Assembly (NCBI RefSeq): GCF_000699445.3
Contig: NC_067198.1
Location: 19,486,536 to 19,550,535, forward strand
From: Schistosoma haematobium
Lineage: Eukaryota; Platyhelminthes; Trematoda; Strigeidida; Schistosomatidae
Length of the DNA stretch: 64,000 bases
Direction: 5' to 3'
Shown piece by piece: positions 1 to 11,739 of the stretch. The translations under genes and the position numbers were made by a program. The notes under the pieces are model-generated. The model saw only the letters and a program-made list of their open reading frames with translations. It was not told the DNA's origin and ran no database searches. Positions within the stretch are counted from its first letter, which is position 1. Every line of letters starts with the position of its first letter.

Positions 1-99
1 AACAATACCAAATGGATTTGTTTTTTCTTAGTTTAATTTGTAAAAGTTGGGATCATCTGGTTCCTGATATATTTGGACTGAGTTTTTATGAGTCCTAGT
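1..99. other. AT-rich sequence, nothing recognised
   Basis: No open frame, RNA or repeat that I recognise precedes the first SINE remnant. Confidence 0.5.
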
Positions 100-260
100 T
101 GACCTATGTGCATTCTATGAGGATCGCCTTGACAAATTTGTTGTCTCGCGAACGAATATAGCTGACGGTGAAATCCAGGACAAGCGTTGCGTCCTATTTT
201 AGGCTCGTGAGGTTAATCTTTCTGCATCTCAGAGATTATTTTCACTTAAGGATTTGAAAA
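100..260 (-). repeat. Decayed Sm-alpha-like SINE with broken hammerhead motif
   Basis: Read on the minus strand, the segment around 165-215 keeps the order of the Sm-alpha hammerhead region: a CTCACGAG box, a loop ending in AATAGGAC, then GCAACGC and a CCTGGATTTCACC arm. The catalytic GAAAC is changed to GCAAC, so this copy should not cleave. The flank 'gtgcattctatg' also recurs in the copies near 5280 and 51790. Orientation and family rest on resemblance between copies in this window and on recalled family sequence. Confidence 0.55.
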
Positions 261-1860
261 CAGTACCTTTTTACTTAAAATTCCAATTCAATGTCACTTA
301 GCTAGTGAGTTCAGATAACCACTTTCATCTATTCTACATAAATGATTGTTCTTAGGCTCAATTATCTAAGCCAACAAAATATTAAAATTTAATGGAAATC
401 TCACCATAGTTGTATCTTTGATTTTTTTTGTCGCATTACTTTTGAAATGAATATGTAAATGTTTGCATTTAGTGCGTTCTTTGATAAGCAGTGGTTAATG
501 CATAATAATAATAGTTTAATAAATACCTAACAAAATAAGGATTTGTGGAGTTGTAGTAATTTTAACAGTTGAATTCACGCGTCGATCAAAGTTAGTGGTC
601 TAGAAAGAATTCAATAAAATCGCAGTAATGTTTCACATCCAAGTGTTTGTTAAGAAATTCATATAGATTAAAATTAACTAGTATGAATCGCATTTGTACT
701 TTGACATATAAATCCTAAATCCATCGACAAAAATCGATATGGTTCCATCTATAAATAGACAATTAGATAATAACTTATTGGATAAGGGTTGCTATACATT
801 GTACAATGTATTCTAGTTTTTATAATTAAATATATATGCCGCAATTGCTGCTTTCGACGTAAAATATTACTGTGTAAAAGTACGAACAAATTATTACAAC
901 TTTTTAAACTAGTACGAAATAATTATTGAGTAATTTATTATCTTAAATTAGTTTTCAATATATGTCCATTGGTTATGAACACCTTTTTTCCCCTGTTTGA
1001 TGAATATAATCCATACATAGTATAAGATTAAAATTAAACAATGTGGTAGGCAGATAATTTTTATTTTATTTACTCTATATACCAAACAATAAACCTGAGT
1101 TATTTATTCATATCAATTTGACAATGAATAATAAATTGTAGGCAAAACAATTTTTTTCTTATACTAAATGACATATTTAGTAAACAAATCTGTAATTTAT
1201 ATTGTAACTATGCCTAAACGTGTTTATTTTCTTGTCAATTCACTAACTGAATGAAACAAACAGTTTAGAAAAAAATAAAATAAAATCGTTGTATTTTGAT
1301 TTATAGTTATGAATAATTGATTCACTACTTAAATGCCTATCCATAAGTTGTTACAAACTATATGAAACTTAGTTTTTGTCAAATTGATCCAGATTATTTA
1401 TTGTAAATGCAATTATACAAATATTGTTACTTTAAAGTTGTATTAAAGTAGGTTATAGTTACCGTGAGATTACATTTTCATCCTGTCAAATGAGTCAAAT
1501 TGAAATCTGGTATATTGCCATGACAACAGCAACTATAGGAGTTTTCTTTAACTAAATGGTTACTTAATAAATTATTTAAAGTATAATTTCTAAACAAATA
1601 ACTTTCAGATGTAAACAATCAGTTGAAACTTTACCGTATATACATCATAAAGCTTTCATCATTTTAAAGATTTTCTCATATTATTTTGCCCAAGTTATCT
1701 GGTATTTGAGTCAAAAGAGACTAACGTTTTACATAAAACCAAATAATAAATTTGTAATGTAAGTTTGTACACAGCTATTCTCACTTTAATCAAATCCTAT
1801 GGCAATGAGTGAAGTTGTAATTTCGATATTTGTGTACTTTTGACATACTTAGTTACTTAC
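261..1860. other. AT-rich intergenic sequence
   Basis: Only short, low-complexity open frames occur. I see no splice-bounded coding exon, RNA gene or repeat that I can name. Confidence 0.5.
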
Positions 1861-1985
1861 ACGTGTTACCCCTAATGAGTAATCCATTCCAGCTACCTCT
1901 AGTTGTTATTCATTCTTTTGATGTCTGTTTCTAATCATCGATACAATGTGTTCCTTTGTGGCGCAGTTTGACATAAGATAGGTAT
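1861..1985 (-). mobile_element. RTE-type non-LTR retrotransposon, 3' end fragment (decayed)
   Basis: The minus strand matches the 3' coding end of the RTE copies at 62510-62985 and 47600-47774. It shows the stretch around GACATCAAAAGAATGAATAAC (a decayed Asp-Ile-Lys-Arg-Met-Asn), then a GGAATGG segment and a terminal GGGGTAAC. It is a 5'-truncated, frame-broken remnant. Confidence 0.5.
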
Positions 1986-1989
1986 TATT

Positions 1990-4900
1990 TCATATTCATT
2001 GGATTATTATAACAATAAAGACACTAAATATACTTAGATAATTTTTGAAATATGTCAAAATATCAAGTCTAGTTTCTGGTTATTTATCAGCTAGTAACAT
2101 GAACACCAACAAATTTATAACCATACATGTTAGTGATCAAAAATATATATCATTGTTGTATAACAGTGTGATTTGGAACTTTGATTATTATTTTAAGCGA
2201 TTTCCTTTTCAAATACTCAAAATAATTCAGACTGATAGAATAAGGGATGGAGTGCTAACTGGAATTGAAAAAAACGGTCTTTGCAAATGCTTATTCCTCA
2301 TGTTCTTGAATTCATTTGAAATAACTACGATATTCTTTAATATTTAAAATAATATAGAATCGAGGACTTTTCTTATAAACCAGTATACTATTCGTCTCTA
2401 GCCAGTATAATTAATTATACACACTGTTTTCTAGAAATATGATTAGAATGTTTCCTCAATTTACTTTTTCACTCAAAGCATACCGTAAATAGGACATTAA
2501 GTAAATCAAACACATTCAATGAAGCACATTATAAGAAAAGTCAGTTTTTTAATTAGAATAACATGGTATTACTATTAAAATTATTTATGGAGTGTTAACA
2601 AATGACTGAATTTTTGAAAAAATACATTTAAAAGTCTCTATAGAAATGGAAATACAGACTGACAAAACAAAGTTATTGTTAACTAATGTCGGACTTATAA
2701 AACAAAATATCCTTACAATATATGATACATGATGACACTATAATACGTATCGCTAAGATCTTAACAATTATTTCATGAAAATAAAAATAATTCTCCCCAA
2801 CATATTGTGTAATCAATGTTGTTTTGTATGCAGGAATTTGTGGGCTTAGTGTATTTCGAGGTGAACCCTGGAGCCTGATGAGTTCCCTTGAACATAACTA
2901 TGAAGTTATATCGATATCCTAGATCTTTTTGATGTAGTCTTTATAAGTTCGATCAATTTTAGTCGAGAAACTCACTTAAAAAGAAAAAAACGAATATGGA
3001 GTGTTAAATCAATTTTTATGGTATATGACTGTTAAATTCATTATCTATAAAGTTCAAAATTAATAACGTTAGAGCTAATGTTGAATATTGGAAAGTCGAA
3101 ACTTTGATTAAGAATACGATTACTCATTATTATAAATGACTTCATAACTAGAGGTTGTTATTTCGATTACTCAATCTAGTTACCTATTCCATGACTTAAC
3201 CGTTTCTGGACACTATTAATCATCTTTGTATGATATTCACCGCTTTAAAATAATAGAGTCAAATCTCAAAGTCTTCATACCCGGAACAAAACTATATATC
3301 ATCTATAACTTCTGGAGAAAGAAGATGACAAAATTGCTAGAAATAATTCAAAGAGTAGTTAAAAACATGAATTTCTGTGGTTTCCATACTTATTGAATGG
3401 TTAATCGGATATAATAAAAAAAGTTTAAGATTTGAAATTTACTACCTGGAAAACGTCTCTAACTATTGAATAGTTTGAAATTAGTAGGATATGTAGGGCC
3501 CTTTATTTCGTCGTCATTTAGGTTGGAAGATGTTTGTTGACGGACTCTCGACTTTAGTGACCCGAGTTCTGACTCCAAGTTGATCATATGAATGGTTGTT
3601 ACTGAAATGTGTGTGTCGCTTATCCTCGTATATAATCATCGACTTGAATTGCGTTAGTCAATAACGGAATCAAATAAGTCAAACAACGAGAATGGACTTT
3701 TGAATACATATATTTTGTATATGAAGCGAATGGAACAGATTGAAGCGAAACGACGCGCAGTGGAGTTGGCGGGTAAACCAACTCCCATTTCATCATGCGT
3801 TAATTAACACTTATAGTCACACCAATATAAGTTACTGACATGTAATGAAAGGGATGGGAAGTGTACACACATATGCGTTCATATAAAAACAGTCAAGATT
3901 GATAAGCGGATAATTAACAAGGTCAAAATGTGATTCAAGTAGAATGAATAGATTCGGCTGTCCGAAAGCTAGAATAAGGTATATGGGCTTAACATAATGA
4001 CCGACACTACAGATACAGTAAACGTAGAACAATTTTCATTATCGTTACTTTTTTGACAAGTTTGTATTAAGTCCGTTTCATGTGCTGTGAATCAAGGCTG
4101 TATCGTTTTTTGTAGTAAATGTATACTCTTGTTGATTTTTCTTGTGGTCTGATATTATGAAGTGTAGTTTAAACATTCCCAAACATTTTAATCACTAATA
4201 TGGTTATCCAGTTTCATCTCTTCAAGGAGCAATTTCAAGTGCGGTTTACATTATCAATATAGCAATCACTTTTTAAAAACAAAACAACTTAGGTCTCTTA
4301 AGTGAACCGAAATACTGCGAAACATATATTCTGTTCTACAGAACACTCAAATTTTTTAGTGATTTGCATTTCTCAATAATTTTCGAGGTATCAACACTGT
4401 AAAAATTAGCCAAACTCTATAGTCATGAGAATGCGAAAATTTCTTCTCTTCACTTTAACACTTTTTTAATTGTGCGAATATATATATTTCATACAACTCA
4501 ACCTCAGTGCAAACAATCTGGTTCGGTTTTGAAAATCACTTAGCGCTGCCTATTTTTTTCAAATGTCTGAATTCTCTCATAACCTACCTCTCCCTTTTAG
4601 CGTTCACCTTTAACGGTTGTTGTGTTAATTGGATTAAAAAGAAAATTAGATCTTAATCAAGAGCTGAATAACTTAGATTACTAATGTGAACTTTTAATAG
4701 GTTGGTATGTTAAGCATTCACAAGATATAGCACTTCACAAATTATCTACAATAGTAATAATTTAATAATACAGCAACTATTTATGATATATAATTACAAA
4801 ATTATTAAATTGTCAAATAATTATGTCATTGACTACTACTTGGCAATATGAATAATGTCCAAAATTTAGTTGCCTAGGTTAATTTAAATGACAATTAAAA

Positions 4901-5220
4901 TGTATAGTTGAAACTATTTACAAATGTCTATGCTTAAATATGATTGAAAATGAAATATAATATTAGTATCTATCAAGCCGAAACAATTTCAATACTGATT
5001 AACTTACTACATCTTTTAATACACGTTTATATCCTGCTGATAAAAGTAACTAATAATATTTATTAATCATCTATACATTTTACAACCTATTCACCTTAGA
5101 ATATATATATCATATAGAACTGAATTTATCTATTCTTGTAAAGTATAATTAAATGAAATCCTTAACGAAATGAAAATAATGGCAAAAATTGTAGCATATT
5201 AAATTCACTTGGTGTTGTTT
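1990..5220. other. Intergenic, no supported gene
   Basis: The 100-codon open frame at 2045-2347 has AT-driven composition (rich in Ile, Phe, Asn, Lys), no domain and no splice signals, so it is not called. Positions 3490-3800 are clearly less AT-rich than their surroundings and contain a short basic frame (KRMEQIEAKRR...) that may be decayed retroelement sequence; I cannot identify it. Confidence 0.4.
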
Positions 5221-5254
5221 ACTTGTATCTTCCCATTGTTATTTAAGACTGCAA

Positions 5255-5440
5255 ATAATTAGTCTCTTATTGGAATATGTGCATTCTGTGCGGACTGCTT
5301 CGATATTGCCTTAGGTCAGAAGCTTTATAAGCAAAGATGGATAATGGCTTGCACTGGAATCCAGGATGAGCGTTTCGTCCTATTTGGGACAAGTCAGCTG
5401 GATGTAGCATGTTATTTTGGGTTCAGGATCGTGATATTGA
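5255..5440 (-). repeat. Sm-alpha-like SINE remnant with near-complete hammerhead
   Basis: On the minus strand, positions 5415-5350 read CATCCAGCTGAC, then TTGTCCCAAATAGGAC, GAAACGCTC and ATCCTGGATTCCAG. Stem II (GTCC/GGAC) and GAAAC are intact and the outer helix (ATCCAG/CTGGAT) pairs. The first core box reads CTGACTTG instead of CTGANGAG, which should abolish cleavage. The upstream flank 'tctcttattggaatatgtgcat' recurs at 51780. Confidence 0.65.
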
Positions 5441-7260
5441 TAAGTATTATTCTTGATGTAAAAATAAGTTTTACTTTTGTACTACAAATTACATTTATTC
5501 ATCACTGACATTTTGAAAATTGTGGTGATCAACTTTAAACGAAAACACCAAATGGCTAATCATTATTAAAATAATACGATAAATTTTCTTAGCAAATGAG
5601 TTTTTTTTATTTTAGTGATAATGTATCACCAAATCGTTACATCATCACATCGTTCACACATATTCCTTAACTTTTGGCTTTGTTGTTGAGCAATCTTTAA
5701 ATGATCCGGTCTATTGTTAAAGCTTTTTTGTATAGAAAGTAAATGAATAAACGTAATATGATATTTGTCTAAATTATATTCTTGGGTTTTATTTTAAATG
5801 TCACATTCTATTTAGAATGAAGAACGATAAAAGAAGAAAACAGCGGCAAATTAACATATATATATAATTAGTATCTTATTGGCTATTCACATGGTATTTT
5901 AACACAACACGAACGAAATTAAAATCTCTGTGGTAATGAGGTCCTGTAGTTTATTTAGTAGATTATTACCTAGATCAATTGAAGGTTGCCGGTCGAAATT
6001 TTGTTGCGAGCCACAGTTTTGTCTTTGGTCATCTTTCCCGAATATATATGCATATACATATATGATTCTGCTGACAATTTATAAATTATATTAATCGTAA
6101 ATGTTCCCACGTCATTTCATAAACATGTTCACTACTGATTATTTTGTTAGAACAGAACTGTGAATTAAGCTTACCCATAAAATATCGCACCATGTTTTAT
6201 TATTAATACATGAAAAACCTAAGTAAACTATAATGATTATGAGTTGAACATTTAACTAAAACCTGTGTTAACAGAGAAACAGAACTCTTTGGACATTTAA
6301 TTAAACATAATATTTACAACTAATTATAAACAGAATGCATTGACTTTATTAAAGTTATTTAGATATCCAAATACAGTTTGATCTGATTGGCTTCAAAATG
6401 ATCATCACCATATTTAATGTTGATAATCACAATACAACTGAAAGCTCCTCAGCTTTGAAATATGCTTTATTATAAGCTGATTTTGGCAACGAGATTAACT
6501 GAAAATCAATGACTAGCGAGCAACAATATCATTGTAGCTTGAAACTATCCAGTATTCCTCCCTCTGAAATACTCTAGTAATCCATTCTGGGACCTAGGAG
6601 TTTCATATTTGATTTTTACACATATTGGAGATAACATTTTATAACGAATAGTATTTGAAAGCATACATTCGCTCAAAGAGCAGGCGATCGGTCTAAAACC
6701 TGATTTCAGAAACAAAATAATTTTTGTCAGAAATCTAAATGAAATACACACAAGAAAGTATGAGGAGTTCAATAGGTTTTAACTAGCATAATAATGTAAC
6801 GATATGTTAAACGTTTACCATGTCAGTGTTTTGAAAAAAAAGCAGGTTAGGTTAAAAAAGCGCTTTTATTAAAGCGCATTTTCTAACATTAAAAATCACA
6901 TGAATGCAATTGACATCATGTTATAGTTTGCAGAAAAAAAACTTAACTTCATTCATGGTTTCTGTGGTAACGTTTCAATTTTTTAAAGCTTCCGTTCTGT
7001 TTTAAATGATGTAACGATGTCATTAATCAGTACACATTTTAACTGAAACATGACTTTGCAAAAGGATAGAATAGATGTTTTTCTCATTCACCTCCATTTT
7101 AATTTCAAAAAAATACCCTTAGCAAAATCAACAGTAAAATGTTAACTTTGTTGATTTTGCTTTTCTGAAAGATGAAATAATTTTTAATTTTATTACAATG
7201 AGATTTGTAGAGATTATAAGATTTTCATAGTTTAAATAATGAATCGACTTTAGCTAGATT
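5441..7260. other. AT-rich intergenic sequence
   Basis: No supported gene. The minus-strand frame at 6545-6772 shows no domain, splice context or composition that would argue for coding. Confidence 0.4.
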
Positions 7261-7424
7261 ATCATTGAAGATTTGGATGCACTGAACGGCTGTTTTGTTC
7301 TAGTAAAATACATCCATAACACACGAAAATTCTACCATTCCCAAAAATCCCCGTATAATAGCCTCAAATCAACTCTCGAAGTTCCACAGAGAAGCCATGA
7401 CAAATGAAGTGTCAGGTGAGGGTT

Positions 7425-7605
7425 GTTCCATATCATGAGTTGATTGAAATATGGCATTAACACCTTTAGACGCCAAATATTCGCGTGTTAGACTCATGGT
7501 CTTAGATTTGAGTTCTGGATGTGGTGTCGTGGATAAGCACTTTTAAAGAATCCCATACTGGGATGATATGACCGTTTAGCGCACCCTGGTTACCAGTAGT
7601 GTTCT
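7425..7605 (+). repeat. Decayed tRNA-derived SINE with degraded hammerhead
   Basis: Plus-strand order matches the better copy at 32366-32842: a B-box-like 'gatttgagttctgg', then 'gtgtcgtggataagcac', then 'tcccatactgggatgatatgacc' and 'gcgcaccctgg'. The ribozyme boxes are lost. A smaller fragment in the opposite orientation sits at 7272-7310 ('gcactgaacggctgttttgtt'). Confidence 0.45.
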
Positions 7606-8252
7606 AACTTACATCAATTCGTTATTCACGAGCAACGTTTTGATTCGTTAAATAAACAACTGTACCAACTATAATACAGTGAATAAATAATTAGTGTTGG
7701 AGTGACTGGCAAGATAATTGTTTTATAGTTATAATACTAATAGTAATAGATATACCATAACTCGAGTCCCTAATAATTTGTAAACATTCAAGTAGATATA
7801 ATAATGCTGAGTTAATTTCAGAATTGTTTATTACAAGAATGAACTGAGAACTAGTAGTCTCTTCACTTAATGCAAATAAATTAAATTCTCAAAGTTCTTG
7901 AAAATTGATTGTAACTGAGTGCTGTCTAATAATGTTAATGCAAAACCTCCATACATTTTAGTAAGCAGACCTAACGCAAATCCCAGGGGAATTATAAGTT
8001 CATTCATCAAACCGAAATTGTCAACTTTATTTTCTGATTACATTTATTGCATAGAAAAACAAATTCTAATATCAATCGATCCAGGTTAACAAATGGATTA
8101 CTTTATAATTAAAAAAATGGAAATAATGTAAATGATTTCAATATTCTTAGTCTGAAAGAAAACAAATTACAAAGTACATTGCATTCTTTGTAAAATAACA
8201 AACAAACAAACAACAAAACACATGTCATTAACAGTTTAATAAATTGACATTA

Positions 8253-8474
8253 CTAGTATAGGGGTTGTGGAGATTATCAAGTTTTTTTTATTGAGATCAT
8301 GAACCGATTGATGTTAGACCACTTTTGGAAACCTGGAAGCACTGGACGGCCATTTCGTCCTGTTGTGGGGCACGCACTGCTGAGGAGTCCCACAATGAGA
8401 CGAAACGGCTGTCCAGTGCCCTCAGGTTTCCAAAGGTGATCTGACATCAATCGGTTCATTATCTTAATAAAAAA
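8253..8474 (+). mobile_element. Fold-back hammerhead SINE with 12-bp target duplication
   Basis: The 12-bp direct repeat AAATTGACATTA flanks this element (8241-8252 and 8475-8486). It starts CTAGTATAGGGGTTGTGG, like the complement of the right end of the copy at 31981-32267, and ends in an AATAAAAAAA tail, which fits target-primed reverse transcription. About 70 bp at each end are inverted copies of each other (GAACCGATTGATGT... near 8300 against ...ACATCAATCGGTTC near 8452). The tRNA-derived middle of the family is missing, so the RNA would form one long hairpin enclosing a hammerhead core. Confidence 0.75.
8374..8419 (+). ncRNA. Hammerhead ribozyme motif (self-cleaving RNA)
   Basis: Core boxes in order: GCACTG (8374-8379), CTGAGGA (8380-8386, fits CUGANGA), a short stem II (GTC 8387-8389 with GAC 8399-8401), GAAAC (8402-8406), GGCTGTC with the predicted cleavage site after the GUC at 8411-8413, then CAGTGC (8414-8419), which pairs with GCACTG. 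Stem II is only 3 bp here, weaker than in the copy at 32427-32472, so activity may be low. Hammerheads in schistosome Sm-alpha repeats are established; that this copy acts is inference. Confidence 0.6.
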
Positions 8475-9299
8475 AAATTGACATTAGTTTAAACAGTGCA
8501 GACGTTAAAAATAGTTTGTCACTTTATAATTTAACCGACTATCATTAAAATTGTGTTGGTTAAAGTTTCATAAAATGAAGAATAAATGATAGGTACGATA
8601 AAATAATTTATATGGTATGATAGTACAAAAGTCGTTAGTTAGTGACTATCTAACTATTATGTTAAAAAAATTATTTTTAGTCAAATTACACGTACAGTTT
8701 TATGGTAAAATTAACAGACATTTTGAAATGAAGAAAAAAAGTATGGTAGAATAGTTTTATTTCCCAAATCTTATAAACTATAATTACTGATAATCTTGAT
8801 CATATGACATTTAACTCGTTATATTGCTATTTCTTATTCAATATCGTTACGTAGATACACATTTAAATAATAATAAAATGCACAAAACATTTGAATGAAT
8901 CAAATACTCAAACAAATGTTAAGTGTAGAAGGTCAACTTTCCATACAACTTCTTACAAAACGAAAATAAATATCACGTTACATGATCATGTATTTCAATG
9001 AAAACAAGATAAGACTAACGTTAGCACATTTGAAGATGAATATCCGTCGATCAGGATTGATTTGTAGAAAGAATTATTTTCGAAATTGCCAAAATCGGAT
9101 TGGATAATTCAAAAAACGCATTAAAATACCATAAGTTTTCTAATATCTGTATTTTTATACTCTAGTTTTTTAGGGAAAGGTAAATGAATGCTAAACACTG
9201 AAAGTTAAAACTTTTGGCAAAAAAGTTGCAAATGATCCATATATATATTAAGATAAGTATTAAATAAATAGAAATAATTTTGCCAACTGGTCTACGTTT

Positions 9300-9590
9300 A
9301 TTCACCAGTGGAAACATAGAAACGGTGCAATCGCTTCATCCCAGTCTTTGACTCTTTAGCAATGTGCATCCATGACCCCTCACACAGGGATTAAACCCAC
9401 CATCGTCGACCTCGCGCGTAAATGCTTAGTTTCTAAACTATTAGGCTGCCATCCAATGATGTTAATTTCCAACTTTAATCAATCCACGACATTGCGCCAC
9501 CATATTCCATTGTATTTGGTTGGTAATTGCCGCACGCAATGATAGTCTAACGTAAATCGGTTCATTATTTCAAAGACATCTAACCATATC
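9300..9590 (-). repeat. tRNA-derived SINE, decayed, minus orientation
   Basis: Contains in order the family blocks 'atgtgcatccatgacccc', 'gggattaaaccc' (reversed B box), 'ctcgcgcgtaaatgctta' (reversed A-box side), 'ggctgccatccaatgatgttaat', 'atcaatccacgacattgcgccacc' and a final 'cggttcattatttca'. The corresponding blocks in the copy at 32366-32842 are in the same order. The ribozyme region at 9325-9365 is too diverged to fold. Confidence 0.6.
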
Positions 9591-9599
9591 TAACGATTT

Positions 9600-11250
9600 T
9601 ACTAAATGCTTAACACTATTGAATACCATCTCGTACATGAGACTGATATAATATGAAACGTGCTCAGAAAATGTAAATTTGATTTATTAGTATATACAAT
9701 TGAACTTTTACAAAACTAATTGTTGTATACAGCCTCTAAGGTGGTAATGCACTGAATACAATAATATAGAATAACTGATAGTTAATATGTGAAAATTACT
9801 TCATAAGGCATGAATTCTACATGAACATTTGTTGTATACCACCAATTAATTCCTAATGTATGATACTTGTTCAAAGTTTAAACACCCAATTGTAATGATC
9901 TTTTATTACCTTTCTACTTCAAACCTTATTAGTGTTTGGTGACTAATTTTTAATAGTTATTATATGTTGAATAAGAGTTTATTTAGAATTATTTCTGTTA
10001 CTGACCAGTTTCTAAATTACCTTACTCTATCAGGATCTAACATTATTTTAAAGCATTAAATTATATGCGAACTTAGGAATGTTCATCTGTATTTTTTACT
10101 CTTAACTATACATAAATTACATTAAACGTAGTAAACTGTTGCTCACTAAGTTAATGTTTCATGACAAATGTTCTTGATCAAAGAAATTTAGTTGTAACCG
10201 GTAAATCGAGTATTGGCGTATTCAAAAACATCTCTAAAGATAAGAAGATAGTTTCCGACATCTTTTTCTAAGCACCAAGAAGTTGTGTTCTCATAAAATA
10301 ATGTGCTAATTGCCATGATATGGAGCATTAGTTAATATAAATTGATTAAAATTAAAGAAAACAAACAGCTTAACAGTGATTACCATCCACTGAGAATTTA
10401 GCATACTAATTACTCTGTTTAGAATCTGAAAAACTAACTGATTCTGAAATACTAACAAATATAACCACACTACTTTTTAACATTTGACTGAATAATTATC
10501 AAGTAAGTGCTACTCGTTCTATTTTAACGTCAGCCAAAATAAATATGACCTCAGTTATCACTTCCGGCAATCTATCCACATTCTTATTACCAATATTAAC
10601 AAGGAATACGTATATAGAGTCAAACGTAATTCACATTGGTATTCGTCATACAACAATAATCTGACAGCTAACTTCCTTCTAAGTACATCTTTGTGCGAAA
10701 ACCTATATTTACTTTGACAAATTTTTCAAGATAAGTTGTTATGGTTACGACTGCTTAAACCCAACCATAATTCACGTAATCAAAAAACAATAAAAATTGT
10801 TGTGTTTAAAAGAATGGATTATACAGATAGAGGGAAGTGTGAAGATCTAAAGTTAAAAAAAACTAGTGGATTAATATATGCCTCTATATAAAAGTTTTAA
10901 AAATTAATTTTGATTAGAAAATGTGAATGTCATAATAATCGCTTTATCAAAAGGGATTTATTCGCACATCCAAAACGAGTCTGTATCGAAAATCACATTT
11001 TTAAGCTAAAAAGTGGATATACATTTTTTCTGAGTTCAGTGATTCACAGTACACTGTAAAACCTTTATAGTGATTCAAAAAAAGAGAGAATTCAATTTTC
11101 AATTCGCAAGCTTGATGTAAATCGGTATGTATGCGTCTCATCCAGGTGGCCTCTAAAATGTAATAGTGCCTGGACAGGATGCGAATATGCCAATCAATTT
11201 TAGTTCTTAAAATCAACATCTAGATAATTCAAACACTTGAAAGCCATAGG
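9600..11250. other. AT-rich intergenic sequence
   Basis: No coding exon or named repeat recognised. Confidence 0.4.
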
Positions 11251-11254
11251 TTGT

Positions 11255-11425
11255 CCACGCTCATTATCTGGATGGATAACACGATTGGTACTTGAAGTAA
11301 AATGCTCTGGGTTAAAATCTCAGTGTGAGCACTAACATCGATGCAAGTATACCCATCTAGCGAATCTAAGACAGGATGGAAGAAGCTTTCAAGATACCGC
11401 TGCTAGCCACTGTCCAACTTTAATT
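11255..11425 (+). repeat. tRNA-like SINE remnant (second type)
   Basis: An A-box-like stretch (ggataacacgattggtacttg) precedes a B-box-like 'gggttaaaatctc' at the usual spacing, followed by 'tgtgagcactaacatcgatgcaagtatacccatc' and 'gacaggatgg'. It lacks the hammerhead boxes and differs from the hammerhead SINE. Family assignment is tentative. Confidence 0.35.
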
Positions 11426-11629
11426 AAACTTCATTTAGATTAAAAAGAAAAGGAATTTCCATAGTTTAACAGATGCGCCATAAAAAAGGTCCAGTGAATA
11501 TTCTAAACCTTTTCTCAATAAAACAAAATATCTTAATTCACCAAGAGCATCATGACATTAAGCTTTGCGTCATATCCATGCGGCTACAAAGAACTTCAAA
11601 GTTAAATGAGACGAAAGTTCAGAATTTTT

Positions 11630-11735
11630 TCTGGTTAGCGTTTTTCTACGGGATAAGGTGGCTAACCACATGCCCAAACCTCCTCCTTTGGACCGGTAGT
11701 AGCCTCAGAGGGGCTTAAAGTGGTGTTAAAAACAA
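11630..11735 (-). mobile_element. RTE untranslated-region fragment
   Basis: The stretch 'tacgggataaggtggctaaccac' through 'ggaccggtagtagcctcagaggggcttaaag' matches, in the same orientation, 22238-22318 and, in reverse, 40775-40890, which lies just upstream of RTE endonuclease coding. The small open frame at 11473-11718 overlaps it and is not called a gene. Confidence 0.5.
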
Positions 11736-11739
11736 GATG

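Noticed and set aside
2045..2347. 100-codon open frame
   Set aside because: AT-driven composition, no domain, no splice or promoter context.
2850..2900. CTGATGAG with a short GTTC/GAAC stem, hammerhead-like
   Set aside because: The GAAA box reads ATAA, no outer helix is evident, and the flanks match neither hammerhead SINE type.
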